From Globodera rostochiensis (taxonomy: Eukaryota > Nematoda > Chromadorea > Rhabditida > Heteroderidae), in contig JAEVLN010000009.1 in NCBI GenBank assembly GCA_018350325.1, forward strand, positions 951,388 to 1,015,387: 64,000 bases of DNA, given 5' to 3'. Positions within the stretch are counted from its first letter, which is position 1. Each line of letters opens with the position of its first letter. The position numbers and the translations under genes were made by a program. Below the pieces are notes generated by a model. That model was not told the DNA's origin. It worked only from the letters and a program-made list of their open reading frames with translations, and ran no database searches. Shown here piece by piece: positions 24,485 to 36,597 of the stretch.

Positions 24485-25406
24485 TTTCGATCATTAATTT
24501 AAAATTTGTAAACTTCGTTATTTTTTTATTATTAAAAAGTACCTTAAATGATGAATAGAGCGTGCGGACTCGATGTTGACGACATGTTAATCAATGCTTC
24601 ATCGTCAAGTTCTCTTACGTTTACACAATGATGTTTGTTCTGGATTGGTTCAAGCCATCACTTTAGTTAGCTAATTTTTAAATATCAATAAATTTCTTTT
24701 GCTCTGTTTTAATGGACTTTGTGAGTAAGAAAACACTTTAAATTTCAGCTCAGCTCTTAGGCTTAGATCTGAAAGAAGATGCCTTTTCGATTCTAAGTTA
24801 GTGAAAAAACCCCGATTCCAGAAAATTTTCTTGAGTCGGGGTTTTCGTCCCCGACATTCCAGCCCCCAAAGGGTCGGGGAGCAACTTTTCGAAGTTTAAA
24901 CATATTTGTAAACGGCCACTTTTTTGAGTATGGTTTAAAAATACCCTAATTTTAATGTTGAATAGTGAATATATTCCTGTGAAGTATTGGGCCCTGATCT
25001 TGAAGAATAACATTTCATTTTTATGCTTCTAACTGTTAATCATAATCTGTCCATTTTTTGCTCCTAGATTATTCACCAATCATCCATTTTATGAATTGCT
25101 GTCTATTTCCTAAATAACCTTTGAATGCTTTGACATTAATGAATGAATATTTATATGCTTAAATGGTCCGACTGCGGAGCTGATTAATTCTTGATGCAGC
25201 TGATTCTTTTCTTTTAATGACTCACATAATTGTTGAAACGTTTTTTGGGTCAGAAGCAAATGCTAAAAATGCATTTTCTTCGAATATTTATTTAGCCCTT
25301 TTCAATGAAAATTTATTTATTTTTTATTGTAAATATAATGATAAATTCCTTATGCTCTTAAATCTTCGGTAATAAAAAAGATAAGTGGTTTAGCCAAAAA
25401 ACTGTA
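24485..25406. other. Intergenic, with a G-rich motif cluster
   Basis: AT-rich spacer after the giant gene. At 24811-24880 several TCGGGG/CCCCGA-type words occur in both orientations, resembling the monomer of the array at 8.8-9.6 kb. No exon supported. Confidence 0.4.
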
Positions 25407-25929
25407 ATGTTTGTTTATCAATCATTGCCAACAATTCTAATCGCTATTTTTTTCAAGCATAATAATGTGAGTTGATCAAAAAATGGTTTGATTATTATTA
25501 ATTATTTGTGTTTTAATTATAGTTAGCTTTGGTACTCGGCAGCGTCATGATGCATGATTTGAAAGAAGCTCGATCAGCTGAATGCAAAGCGGCAATTGAA
25601 ACGCGAAAAAGTTACAGTATAAGTAACGAACCGTGCGGGAACAAAACTTCGTCCAGCATTCAGAGTAAAACAAGACCAAAAATTTATCAAATAAACTAAG
25701 CTAAAAGATTATTAACTTTTATAATTATTAAACATATTATTGTCACGGTTGTAATTTTGACAGCACATTTAGCTTTGAAGAGGCCAAAGAAAGACACCAC
25801 CCCATCGCGGATTACCCATGTTTGTAAAAATTAATTTTTTATATATTCACTTAAATCTTTTTTATTTTAAATCTGACGAACTAATTTAATTTATTGTTCA
25901 AAAATTCAGTTGTGAATGCCGCAGGGTGA
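25407..25929 (+). CDS. Small secreted protein, 4 exons, about 93 aa
   Basis: Four short exons join in frame: 25407-25466, 25523-25664, 25764-25823 and 25910-25929. Donors are GTGAGT, GTAAAA and GTAAAA; acceptors are TATAG, GACAG and TTCAG. The N-terminus (MFVYQSLPTILIAIFF) is hydrophobic and signal-peptide-like, and a second hydrophobic stretch follows (LALVLGSVMM). The mature region is basic and has two cysteines. No family recognised. An alternative frame across exons 3 and 4 would end CECRRVKVAV... instead, so the C-terminus is uncertain. It is the only plus-strand gene placed between the two giant-gene arms. Confidence 0.5.
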
Positions 25930-26134
25930 AAGTGGCGGTCCTCTTTTACGAATCATTGGAAGAAAATAGTTCGAAACCGGCCTAGTTCACAATGAAATTT
26001 GGAAAGCAATATGATTGAATTCAGAGCAACTTAACTTGTAAATTCAATAGTTCATTAAATATATTTTAAAAAAATCGATGTAAATTTAGAAAATTTTTAG
26101 TGATACATACAATGAAAGTTTTTTGAACTTATTT

Positions 26135-29100
26135 TTATGATATTTGCTTCGCATTTTTTCCTCTCTCCCTCAATCTGTCAGTTTTTGTCGGCTCTGAGAG
26201 TGCATCAAATTGAGCCTCAAGCGGACTCCCTTTCTCGCCAAATTTCCGCAATTCTTCCGTTTCTTCAATTGAATCATCATCCGTATCGGAGCCATCATCC
26301 GAATTGACTCGATATTCGTAATAAAATCTGAGAATGGATTTTTATTATGAAATTAGCATATTTATCTTTTTTAAATACATTGCCAAAAGTGCAAAAATGA
26401 AGATCACCACCAACATGGCAACTGAATGATAAAAAGGTTAAACCCTTTTCTTTTTAAGTGTATTTTTTATAAACAAAATTGTTGATTAGTAATTAATATA
26501 TTTCTGGGTCGTAGTGTCCGAATCTGACTTCCATTTTGACCAATTTCGAACCCCGAACGTGAATTCGAACAATTTTTCTAATTTTTTTTGTTGCATTTTC
26601 ATAAATTTTATTTTCAATTTGCATTGTGCAGACTAAAGATTATCAGTTAGGTGGCATGAATTCAGCAATGTTTTGCAAAATCATTTCGACGATTTCTAAT
26701 GGCGAAAATGCAAAAAAAAAAAAATTCCCTTGAAATTGTTCGAATCCGGGGTTCGGAATCGGTCGAAATAGAGGACATCTTCAGATTTTACGCCCCCGAA
26801 AACCTCCAGAAAATTTTATTTATCGTTTTTAATCACTTAAATTAATTTTTTTTTAATTGTTGACACATAACGCATAAGTATATATTTCTGAGTTTAATTC
26901 ACATTAAATTAAAACGCCTCAGACATTCTTTTTAATAAATGCATCCATTTTGTTAATTTACCGGCATATGCAAGAAATTGGACGGCCATGTCGCCAAACT
27001 CAAAAAAGGTCACGCCAATTATGATCAGATCACCGGCAGCAACTGTCAGAAACCAGCAAGCTTGCAGAAGGGATTTCATCGAAGGTGCTGACTGTTGGGA
27101 AAACAAATAAATATTCAAAGATAAAATTCTCCCCCAAATAATAAAGATATTTTAAATAGACACCTGAGAATATGCAAATTCGTAGCCGGGTATCGAAAAC
27201 AGAATTTCTGCTGCGGTGATGGTCGCAATTTGCGGTATTTGCCAAAGGATGCTCACGGTGTTCGGCGGAATTACACGGAAAACTCGTTTTTTAGGCTAAA
27301 TTCGGGAAAATTAAAATCCATCCGATTTATGTTAATAAAAAATAAATAGTATTTTTTAAATGCTAATTGTGATAATTCTTCAACAGTTCAACCGACACCT
27401 TATCCAAAATTCCAGTAACAACGATGGCATAAACACCGCCCTGTTCGTTCATTTCGATGTTGATGCCCGAATCGGTGACGTTCAGCTGTGTTCTGTCCAG
27501 TCGACGATGCCCGGAATCCGTCGGTTCGTTGTGCAGATAAAAGAGGCCCCAACTTAAACATTCACAGAAAGTTTAATTTTTGTAAATTGAAATTAATTTT
27601 TGACACGAAAGATTGTGATGAAACAATATTCGGAATCAATAAAAGACCTGGGCCCCAACCCTTAAAAAGCTTACTTTCCCGTTCGAATGGGTTTGAAGCG
27701 GTACAATGATGCACGATGCTCGGATTCTGCGCCGGAATTTCGCAAATACGGCATTTGAGCCTTCAAATCGGACTTAACACCGCTGCCATCATGCTCATAT
27801 TTGAGCGCATAAAAATCCTTTGAAAATTCATAATATTTTAATTAGTCTGATTTGTGGAAAACGATAGAATTTGTTAATGTAAATATAGATTCAGGATCCC
27901 GTTGAACTCTTTGGGTATCAACAAATTGCAAGTAAATCGTTACCCCAATATCGAGAATTGTGTCCGAATATAAATTCTGATTTTACTTGATTTAACCACA
28001 AAATTTGGACGTTGTTTTCGTATTTTATAAATGCCAAACGCCCACTTCTCCCCTGTGCGGATCGCATGGATGCTTTTCGTCGCTGTTTGCCGTTCCAATG
28101 CGGCAAAATGCCAAATTTCCGTTGTACGTGGCATCAGATAATGCCAAATTAATAGAAATGCTGAACTCCCCGTTGCCCCCCGTCGGTTTGGCCGTGTCCG
28201 CGACGCCCATAAACGCTCCGTTTGGTCCAATGGCCACAAAGTTGATAGACCGGCCAGTGTCAACACGGAGGTCCAATCTTTTTGGCAAATCCATTCCGTC
28301 CACATCTGGCACGATTAATTGGTTCAACCAATCAATTTATAATTATAAAAATTACCGGAACATTCGCCTCCCCGATAGTCCACCGTCCAAGAATTGTTGC
28401 CCAACGGCACACTGAACAATTCCCGTCTGCCAATCAATTTGCTGTTCTCGAGACTCTGATTCCCGTGCAGCGTCCGCCAATTTACCGAATCTTTCGTTGT
28501 CACCGAATCGCCCAAATAAGTGATGTTCATGGAACAGTCGTCAAAGGTGTTAATAAAGGAAACAAAGGCGTGGCCAGGCTCGGGCAGTTCAGGAAGTGTC
28601 GCCTCAACAAAAATTTATAAGATTAAAACAAAAATGTCAAGGTTCATTTTCTGATATTCCGATCGCTTTTAAATTTTTAAGCTTCTAAATTCAATTTTTT
28701 TTTAGTTTAATGCAAAACTACCCGATTATTTATTACAAAAACCCTATAGTATGAATATACACCAGATGGTTCAAACTAGGGCCCCCTTTCCCCCAACCGT
28801 AGTTCAAACCGAACTTTTTTTAAATTTTAATCAAACTTGGCATTTTTTGAGAAAATTTGGAGTAAAATTAATAATAAATATTTAAAAAAACATTTTTAAT
28901 TTATTCCTCCAATCGTTTGCATTTTTCGCTTACATTCACTTTGAGTTGGACGCCGGCAGAGACGACAAACGCAAGGGCGGCCAAAACGCCACCAGAAACC
29001 ATTTTACGGAGGGGTGTCAATTTAACAAAGCACGAAACAATTGGATAGACAAAACTTTCGAAAACAAAAATGAAGGTCAGCGTGAGCAGCTGGAACAAAA

Positions 29101-32100
29101 AACAAAAATAAAATATTTATTTATTAACGCATTTTAAACAGTTTAATTTAATTTATTTATGCATTATAGGGAATTCCTATGCAAATTCGAAAACCAAAAT
29201 TTGCGTGTAATAAAAGCTGAACCCGGTCAAGAGCTAAAAAAAATTAAAGTCCTTTTTTTGAATTTTTTTTTGAAATTTATTATTTATTGAAATGTTGATG
29301 ACCGGATTAAGAAACTGCATCATGTCGGGAAGAAGAAGCACATCTCCCCATAGCCGAATGTCCATCTATTCATTTTAGATTTAATTTCCTTCCTATTGAT
29401 GCTTAGTCTTTTTTTATTTTAATTTTATAATTTGTATTTAAAAGTACTAAAGTTACTTTCTGACTTATTTTTTATAGCCATTTTTTATTAAACATTTTTG
29501 CTTTTTTGATGATTTAAAAGATTTTTTCACTTTTTAAAATTTAGTTTTAGCACCTGAATGGCTTGGATCAGCCAGACAGAGTACTGTTGATCGTACAATG
29601 CCCAGAACATTGGCAACGGAGCGAACATTACAAGAATACGAATCAGTGATCGAATGTCGTCCAGAAAGCGTTCCTTAATAAATTTTTTAAATTTTATTTG
29701 TTTTTTAACGAAAAAACTGACAGACCCTCTCACAAAGTGTTTCGTCCATTTTTCGACTCTTCAATTGCATGCATTTCTCACTTTTGGCACAATTATGGGT
29801 GTCCAAATAATAATCCAACCAATTCGTGCGCGCTTTGCTCGATCGCTTTTTGTTTTTAAGGGCGACCTTAAAATGTTTGTAAATTACAATAATATTAACA
29901 AAATTAAATTTATTCGATTCCTTTTAGCATCGTCCTAATAAGTTTTATTTATATTTAAATAGTTACACTAACAGATTTTTGTATTTATTCATTTTTAATT
30001 GAACTTTATTTGTTTAAATAACACTTTTAACTTTTAATGCATTTTGAGAATTATAAAAAAAACTTGCCACAACTGTTTCATAAACATCGGCAAAAACATT
30101 TCCTTTTGGCGGGTTTTTATTGTATCTAAAATGACAACATCGTAACGAATTGAGAAAGGATAACAAAATATTCATTTACCTTCCGCTTCCGATGAAAAAA
30201 ATAACTAAAATTTAAGAAAACCCATTTTTTTAAATTTGCAATTTCGTTTTTTCACCTGTCGCAATTAACATGCAAGCAGCTGACACGGCAAATGATAAAG
30301 GGTAGCCTAATAATAAATTGTTAATTAATGAAATTTATTCTCAAAAATTTGTGTATGGCTACCGGTCCGAGAGTCAAATTATTTATAATTTACAAAACAA
30401 ACAAAAAAAATTATTTTAATATATGCTTACATGAATCTTGGCCAAGACATGGCTTTGAACGCAAGATGGGCAACAAAAAGGTGGAGATCAGAGCACTGAA
30501 ATAAATTTTAAAAGATAAATTAAATCGTGCCACTAATTTTAAAGTATATGCCTTCATATCTGATCAAACATTAATTAAAGTTTAAATGTGATTTACTTAT
30601 TTAATTAGGAAAAATAATATTGTATCCAATGATTGTTTTTTTTATATTTTAAACCATCAATAGAAAAGTATCTGTAATATGTACATAAATCATAAAACGT
30701 TTTTCCAAATATTTCATTTTTACGATTTGCTATTTCGAATTTAATTATTACTGCCTTTTGATGATTGATGGGCGGGCACCGGTTGGGTGGTCTTGGCTCG
30801 TTCAACTAACTAATTATTCCCAGTTTTAACATTTTTTATGCATTCATTGTTTAAAAATGGCAAGGTCATAGGCATTATTTACTTTCCAAAACTGGGTTCA
30901 AAATTGAGCAGCATTCATTTGGACTTTACGAAACCGGCGAATTTTGGATCATTCAATTTTTTTTCTAAGTACCCAGCATTAATAGCTGCATAGAAAATGG
31001 AGAAGAACACGGAGATCATGCGCTCCTGGTGCGGCTCGAATTGGTCGCCGCCGAACGATGCCACACACGGCACAATGAATCCGTTGCCCAACAGAATAAT
31101 CAAAATGGCAATATAGTCCAGCTAAGAATGCCACAAAATAGGGGGGAAGAGCTTTAAAATGTTGTTAAGATTGTTTCAATTTTGAAAATTTTATAAAAGA
31201 TGCCATCAAAATTTGCTCGCCAAAAAATAACAAACAAATTTATGGGAACTCACCCACGGGTGAAAGAACGACGATTCACCCCCCGGCTCGAATGAGGCAG
31301 CTAAATTATGTTAAAAAAATTAACTGCAAATGCTTTTTGAATTCGTACCGCTAAGAAGAATTTTGCCGACTCCATAAACGATGGTGCCATAAAGAATTGT
31401 TCTAAAATAAAAAAATAAATAAAATATTTAGGATTTTTGGTCTTTGATTGGCACAATAAATGATCTGCTATTAAGAAAAATTAAAAAACTTTAAAAAAAA
31501 GAATGCCCATTCATTATATCTACATAATGACAAATAAGATAGAAAAGCAACCACAAACATGCATAGAATAATTCTTTAAAAAAAAGCCCTAAAATTCTTT
31601 AAAAATCAAAATGCAAACTAAAATTTTTTCGGCTAAAGAAATATTGAAACGACAGGCCTGAATTTTCCAATGTATCCATCGGCCACCGCGGAGCCGAACA
31701 ACGCAAAAAACGCACCAATGATCTTTTTCACATTGATAATAATTGTTGTTTGACCGCTGCTCAACTTCAACACGTTCAGAAAATAGAGACCCATCACGGC
31801 TAGGCGAAGGGAATGGCATTTTTGGTAGTGTTTTTGGCATAATTTTATATGCTCTCATTTGTCAGATTTATGTTTTGAGTAAATTTCAAACAAACAAAGA
31901 ATTATCAGACATTCAAAAATATTGTATAATACTGGGCCAATATTATGGCAAAGTTAACTAAAAGTTAGTTACTCGATAAATTTGCAAATCGTTGACAGAA
32001 TTCGTTTAGGACGATCAAAAAGGTGCAATATGGCCAAGCTTTGACCTTAAATAATTTTTAAAATTATTTTAAATATATTCTTTACCATTTCAGGGAATGT

Positions 32101-32160
32101 TGTGGCCATTTTAGGCTTTTCCTTTCTTTTCCATTTAACATTTCCATTCTGCTGAAGCAT
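26135..32160 (-). CDS. pept-like: Proton-coupled oligopeptide transporter (POT/PTR, PEPT type)
   Basis: Start ATG at 32160 (MLQQNGNVKWKRK), stop at 26135, about 17-18 exons. The first helix region reads FLIVLNEFCQRF. Exon 31121-30973 carries the PTR signature (GNGFIVPCVASFGGDQF followed by FFSIFYAAINAG). Exon 29673-29554 has APLPMFWALYDQQYS, and 29089-28934 has LRKMVSGG. A large extracellular domain typical of animal PEPT proteins is spread over 28602-28356, 28305-about 28030, 27817-27675 and 27552-27399. Helices 10-12 follow (27295-26379), then an acidic cytosolic tail with a DDGSDTDDDS cluster (26327-26135). The family imports di- and tripeptides with H+ at the plasma membrane, typically in the gut. 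An inverted-repeat element sits in an intron at 26.5-26.8 kb. One donor near 28030 is not resolved. Confidence 0.9.
26519..26790. mobile_element. MITE-like inverted-repeat element
   Basis: The left arm (about 26519-26576) and right arm (about 26735-26790) are imperfect inverted copies sharing a CGAACCCC / GGGGTTCG core and GACC..CGAACC / GGTTCGG..GGTC flanks, around an A/T-rich centre of about 160 bp. It lies in an intron of the peptide transporter. No clear target duplication was found, so the superfamily is open. Confidence 0.6.
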
Positions 32161-33003
32161 GGAAGGGTTCTTGCCATCTTAATTGAAATAAAATTATCTC
32201 AATTGCTTAATTAAGCTTGTACAAATGAATACAATTTGGTAAGACTTTCTACAAACCAAAAAATGTCAATCTCTCCAAAATCGAAACTCGAGACAATTAG
32301 CACAAATTAAAATCAGAAAATGGTTCTATCAAATTTACATGTTAGCATCATGTTAAAAACGCGTACATTGTTGCTTTTCCTGATCAGAAGACATTGTTTA
32401 TTGTGTCCGTACAAAATGAGTGGGATTGGAAATGTCGCGCAATAATGTTCATAAAACAATTCCTTAATTGTCCAATTTATCAAAGTAAATTAATAATAAA
32501 ATAATAATAAAAAAACAAATATTATTGGGTATTTTTTTTACCGATAAAATTCAAGGACCCAAAACTGCAGGGAAAATAAAGAAGGGAAAGGAAGCGATTT
32601 CTATTTATTTGCATTTTGTCTATTTTTATAATATTTGAAATGTTTGCCGATTTTGTCGGCGCCCTATCCATTGTTAAATGATGTTAAATGGTGCTCCACA
32701 ATTAAATGATGGCAAACACAACAAAAAAAAAAACTCGTAAAAATTTAACATCAAACATAAAATCCATGAGCATAAAATGAGCATGGAATATGTAGAATTT
32801 ATTATCATAAAGTGGATTAAGGACTTTTGCGAAAATTTGTCGGAGTAATAAATTTTATATTTATAAAAAAATATTTCAACTGATTTTATGCAATGTCTTA
32901 TGTTCAACTTGAGCCTCAAAAGCTTGGTATTTACCTAACATCATTTCCGATTTTTATCATAAAATTTATAATTTTTAATAAAATAACATTTATATTTTAT
33001 TAC
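32161..33003. other. Intergenic, putative promoter of the peptide transporter
   Basis: AT-rich sequence 5' of the peptide-transporter start. I see no exon, RNA gene or repeat before the hAT-like element at 33004. Confidence 0.4.
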
Positions 33004-33552
33004 TAGGGCTCGGATCGATATGCACCAAAAATCGCCAAATATGCGCATATATATGCACCAAAAAAGGCCAAAATATGCACCAAAATATGCCAAAAATGCC
33101 GAAATATGCACCGAAAAATGGCACTTTTAGTGAATTAATTTGCTTAAAACTTAATTTTTTTCTTATTTAACGTATAATTAAGTAGGTTTAAAGCCTTTTC
33201 GCATATTATTTTAGTATTTTTGGAAAGTTGAAAAAGATCGAAAAAATTGCGGTGGTTTTAACTGTCAGGCCAATTGATCGCCAGATGGCCATCTCAGCGC
33301 CAGCCACTCGAGCGCTGCACCATTTCAGCGCCGCGATTTTTCCCCTTATTTTTATGAAAATGTTCAATTCTTCAAGCATTTTTTTCGAAAATGACTAAAA
33401 CTTATCGTTAAAATATGAATTATTTTCTAAAAACAGCCAAAAAACCATGATTTTGGGTGCATTTTCTTGAATTTTTGGTCAAAAATGCCAAAATATTCTC
33501 GAAATATGCAAAATACGCCAAAATATGCAAAATGCATATAATCCGAGCCCTA
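33004..33552. mobile_element. Non-autonomous hAT-like element, 549 bp
   Basis: Perfect 12-bp terminal inverted repeats, TAGGGCTCGGAT at 33004 and ATCCGAGCCCTA ending at 33552. They are flanked by an 8-bp target duplication with one mismatch (TTTATTAC / TTTATTGC). The 8-bp duplication and the TAGGG end are typical of the hAT superfamily. The interior repeats words such as TATGCACCAAAA near both ends and has no transposase reading frame. A shorter relative is at 55240-55568. Confidence 0.85.
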
Positions 33553-35352
33553 TTTATTGCATTTCATATAAAATTTAATTTATTTGGAAGAAATATTAAA
33601 ATGTGGAATTGCAACCAATTTTTGACGACAATCATCCACAACCTCCAACCCTAATACCCCGCCCTACCCCCGCCCCCACCCCCAATTTTAGTAATATTTG
33701 CTGTAATCGATTTCTTGTCAACTGCGCGAGCAAAAAAAAAGGAAATAAATAAAAAATAATAGGATTGGATTGGATTGAATGATTTGATCGGATGGCGGGC
33801 GGATGTTTTAACCTTTTGGATTAATGTTTTGAAAATGATACTGGGTCAAAAAACGCGCCGCGCCGTTGGGGGGCAAAAAGGATGTCAAATGCACCGTTTT
33901 TTTTTGGAGAGAATTGATAGGGGGTTAAGGAAAAACGCCGATGCTTTTCACTTTTAATTTTTTATTAAGTGATTAAGATATTTTAAATTTATATTCCTCC
34001 TTCAATAATTTCAGTCAGAGTAAAAAATAATAATAATTTTTTTCTTTCTAGAAATGCCGATAAATCAATGTTCATGTTAATAATATGTTCGAAAATATGT
34101 GAGATATTTACCCCTTTTTAGTTCTTTAAATTTTTTATGCCTTTTGATATATATTTAATGAAGGTATTTAAAGCTTAAAAGTAATTTTGAACCAAATGAT
34201 ACCTTCTTTATGCACGCTTTAGAACTACATTTTTGTAAGGTACAAAAATAATATGATTTTAAATTATTTTATAACATTTTTACGCCTTTTTAAACTTAGA
34301 AAAATATAAATGTATTAAATTAAAAGAAGGAAACACGGCTGTCAGCAGCGGCAGGAGGTTAAAACTGGTCGGACGTGCAACAACGGGCGGGGACGGACGG
34401 TTGGGGCTGGCTGGACGGCAGGCCATATGATCCGTCCGTCACAATTGTGTCGTCTTCTCATAGAAAAAAGAAGAAGAATGACTTTGGGATAGGGGGGGGG
34501 AAGGGGGGGGGGAGGAACGGGTTACGTAATGCAATTATTATTGGTCGGTCGGTCAGTCAAGAAATTTGGGCTGGCGCTGGGAGGGGGAGAGGAGGAGGAA
34601 CAATGCTTACACAAGCGAATAATACATATTTAATGCAAAATAATAGGGTTTGTCAATGGTTGGGCAAAGGGCAATTGCTGCGCTCAAGTGTGGGGTAGCA
34701 CGGATGGGACAAACTTCGATCGGAAAATTTTGGATGGTTGGGGAGGGGGGGGGGGGGGGGGGGGGGGGTGCGTTGGGACCCAACTCCCGGGTAAACAAAA
34801 AACCTCAACTTAAATGAAATGCTTCAGCATATCAAAGATGGTCGGAATTTCGATAACCAAAATTTTCAGGTTCTCGGCACCCATCCCTAATGCATATCAC
34901 TTCTCAAAATCATTCAGGTTTGTTTGTTCAAAAATCCATCATTAACATTAATTTAGAAAATCATTAGATTACTAATAATGTAATTGAATTAAGTTTTTGA
35001 GTTTATAGAGGCGCTGATCATTTATATGATTAATCAGTTTTGCGTTTCGATAACTACAATGTTTAAAACAATTAACATTTTCTGGGTAGGAATGACATTT
35101 CGCCTATTGGATTTCGCCAAAATTAATTTTCTTTTCGTTTAATGTTTTCTTCATTATGTCATTCTTTCTCACCGAAATTTTGAAAAAAAATGTACGATTT
35201 GACTCCTGCTTAACCTCTGCCCCGCTTTTGGCCGATGGTTAGAATTTGTTCCTTCTTTGGAAGCTATTTTATATTTAAAATAAAAATGGACACGTTTTTT
35301 TGGAGGTAAAAATAAAAAATGTCAAAATTAGGAAGGTGATCAATGATCATTC
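33553..35352. other. Intergenic, low-complexity and poly-G tracts
   Basis: Contains C-rich 33660-33685, a GC-richer stretch 34340-34600 with short G runs, and a G homopolymer run of about 25 at 34743-34768. Open frames here are low-complexity and on conflicting strands; none is supported as a gene. Confidence 0.45.
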
Positions 35353-36597
35353 TTACTCGATGCCCTCATCTGTAAAAAGTCTCTGCCACCAATTCCATTT
35401 GATCATTCCTCGCTTCCATAAAGTTAAGAAGCTAAAAGTAAAAATTATTTTGCTTAGCTTAAGACTATGAATACAATTTCAACATTAGCAGGCAAATTGA
35501 AGTCCGCCGCCACTTCACCCGAGCTACATCATAAAAGCAGCTAAATTTAATCAAATAAAATCAAACAAATTTAAAATGCTTTTAAAATTGCCTTGAAGTG
35601 CCAAAAGCGGTGTGAAAAGGCAAACATCAATAAATAGCGTGAAGAGAAATTTATTGGTGACGAAAGTCCCGAACAAATTCCAAATTATGATGTTTTGCGC
35701 AACAATAACAACCATAAAGACAATCAGCGTGTGGAAAATGGGATATTTCCATAATTTGCTTGCCAATTTCAGCAACGGCAGCAACAATGTACAGCAACGG
35801 TTTGCCTAAAAACGGGCAAATTTCAAACATTGCCTTTAAATTCTCATCCCTTTTTTTGTCCACAAATGAATTATATTAAATGTTCCAAATTTTTATTTTT
35901 TTCTACCAAAAGAACGAACTCAGTGAATGGCAAATTTAATCACCCACCATCGAACTAAGAAAAGCAATTGCCAATGTCGAAATTGCGATGAATTGCCAAA
36001 AGTTGGCGGAATATTGCTCCTTCACCAAACTTTTCAAAATATGCGTTTGCTGTTCAATTTGCTGAGTCAAATTTTGTAATTGAATCTAAAAAAATGATTT
36101 TATTTTTAAATTTGCTTCGAAATGGACGCTCACCGACTTTTGTGCCTCCTCCGTTTTTTGGAATTCTCTTTCACCTTCCAAAGCTTCCGTCAGCATTGAG
36201 AAGTTTGTCTGAGCAACTTTTTGGTCTTCCACCAATTTAAGCAAAATTTGATTTTGTCGTTCCAAAGTTTTCGCTTGCTGTTCAAATTTGGTGCTCATTT
36301 TTCGGAATTGAAACTGAAAATTGTCAAATACCAAATCCCTTTTTATTAAACATTTTATTAAAAAAATATTTTATTTAACAAAATGACCAGTGAAAATCCT
36401 CCAACTGCAAAAATTAGCATCATCAAGACGACCCATTTGCAGCAAACTGTTCGACGCCAATCATTCGATGCTGCACCAATAAAGACTTAATTCAACAATT
36501 TTATTAAATAAATAAAAATATATTTGTTTATTTTACTTGTGTCGTTGAAGAACGATTCGTGCAAATCAAACGCTGCTTCTGCACTTACATCGGCCAT
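35353..36597 (-). CDS. Orphan multi-pass membrane protein with coiled coil
   Basis: Start MADVSAEAAFDLHES at 36597 and stop at 35353, in about eight exons. In order: an acidic N-terminus (36597-36537); a first hydrophobic helix (CCKWVVLMMLIFAVGGFSLV, about 36470-36380); a Gln/Glu/Lys-rich coiled coil with heptad-like spacing (KFEQQAKTLERQNQILLKL, about 36320-36135, continuing QLQNLTQQIEQQTHILKSL at 36060); a helix (FWQFIAISTLAIAFL); a charged exon (DKKRDENLKAMFE); two strongly hydrophobic helices (35785-35590); and a basic Trp-rich tail (KRGMIKWNWWQRLF). No family recognised. It may be a membrane-anchored scaffold or a channel-like protein, but neither is shown by a motif. Confidence 0.6.

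Noticed and set aside
26730..26770. GTTCGAATCC word suggesting a tRNA T-arm
   Set aside because: It is part of an inverted-repeat element and no acceptor stem, D arm or anticodon arm can be drawn around it.
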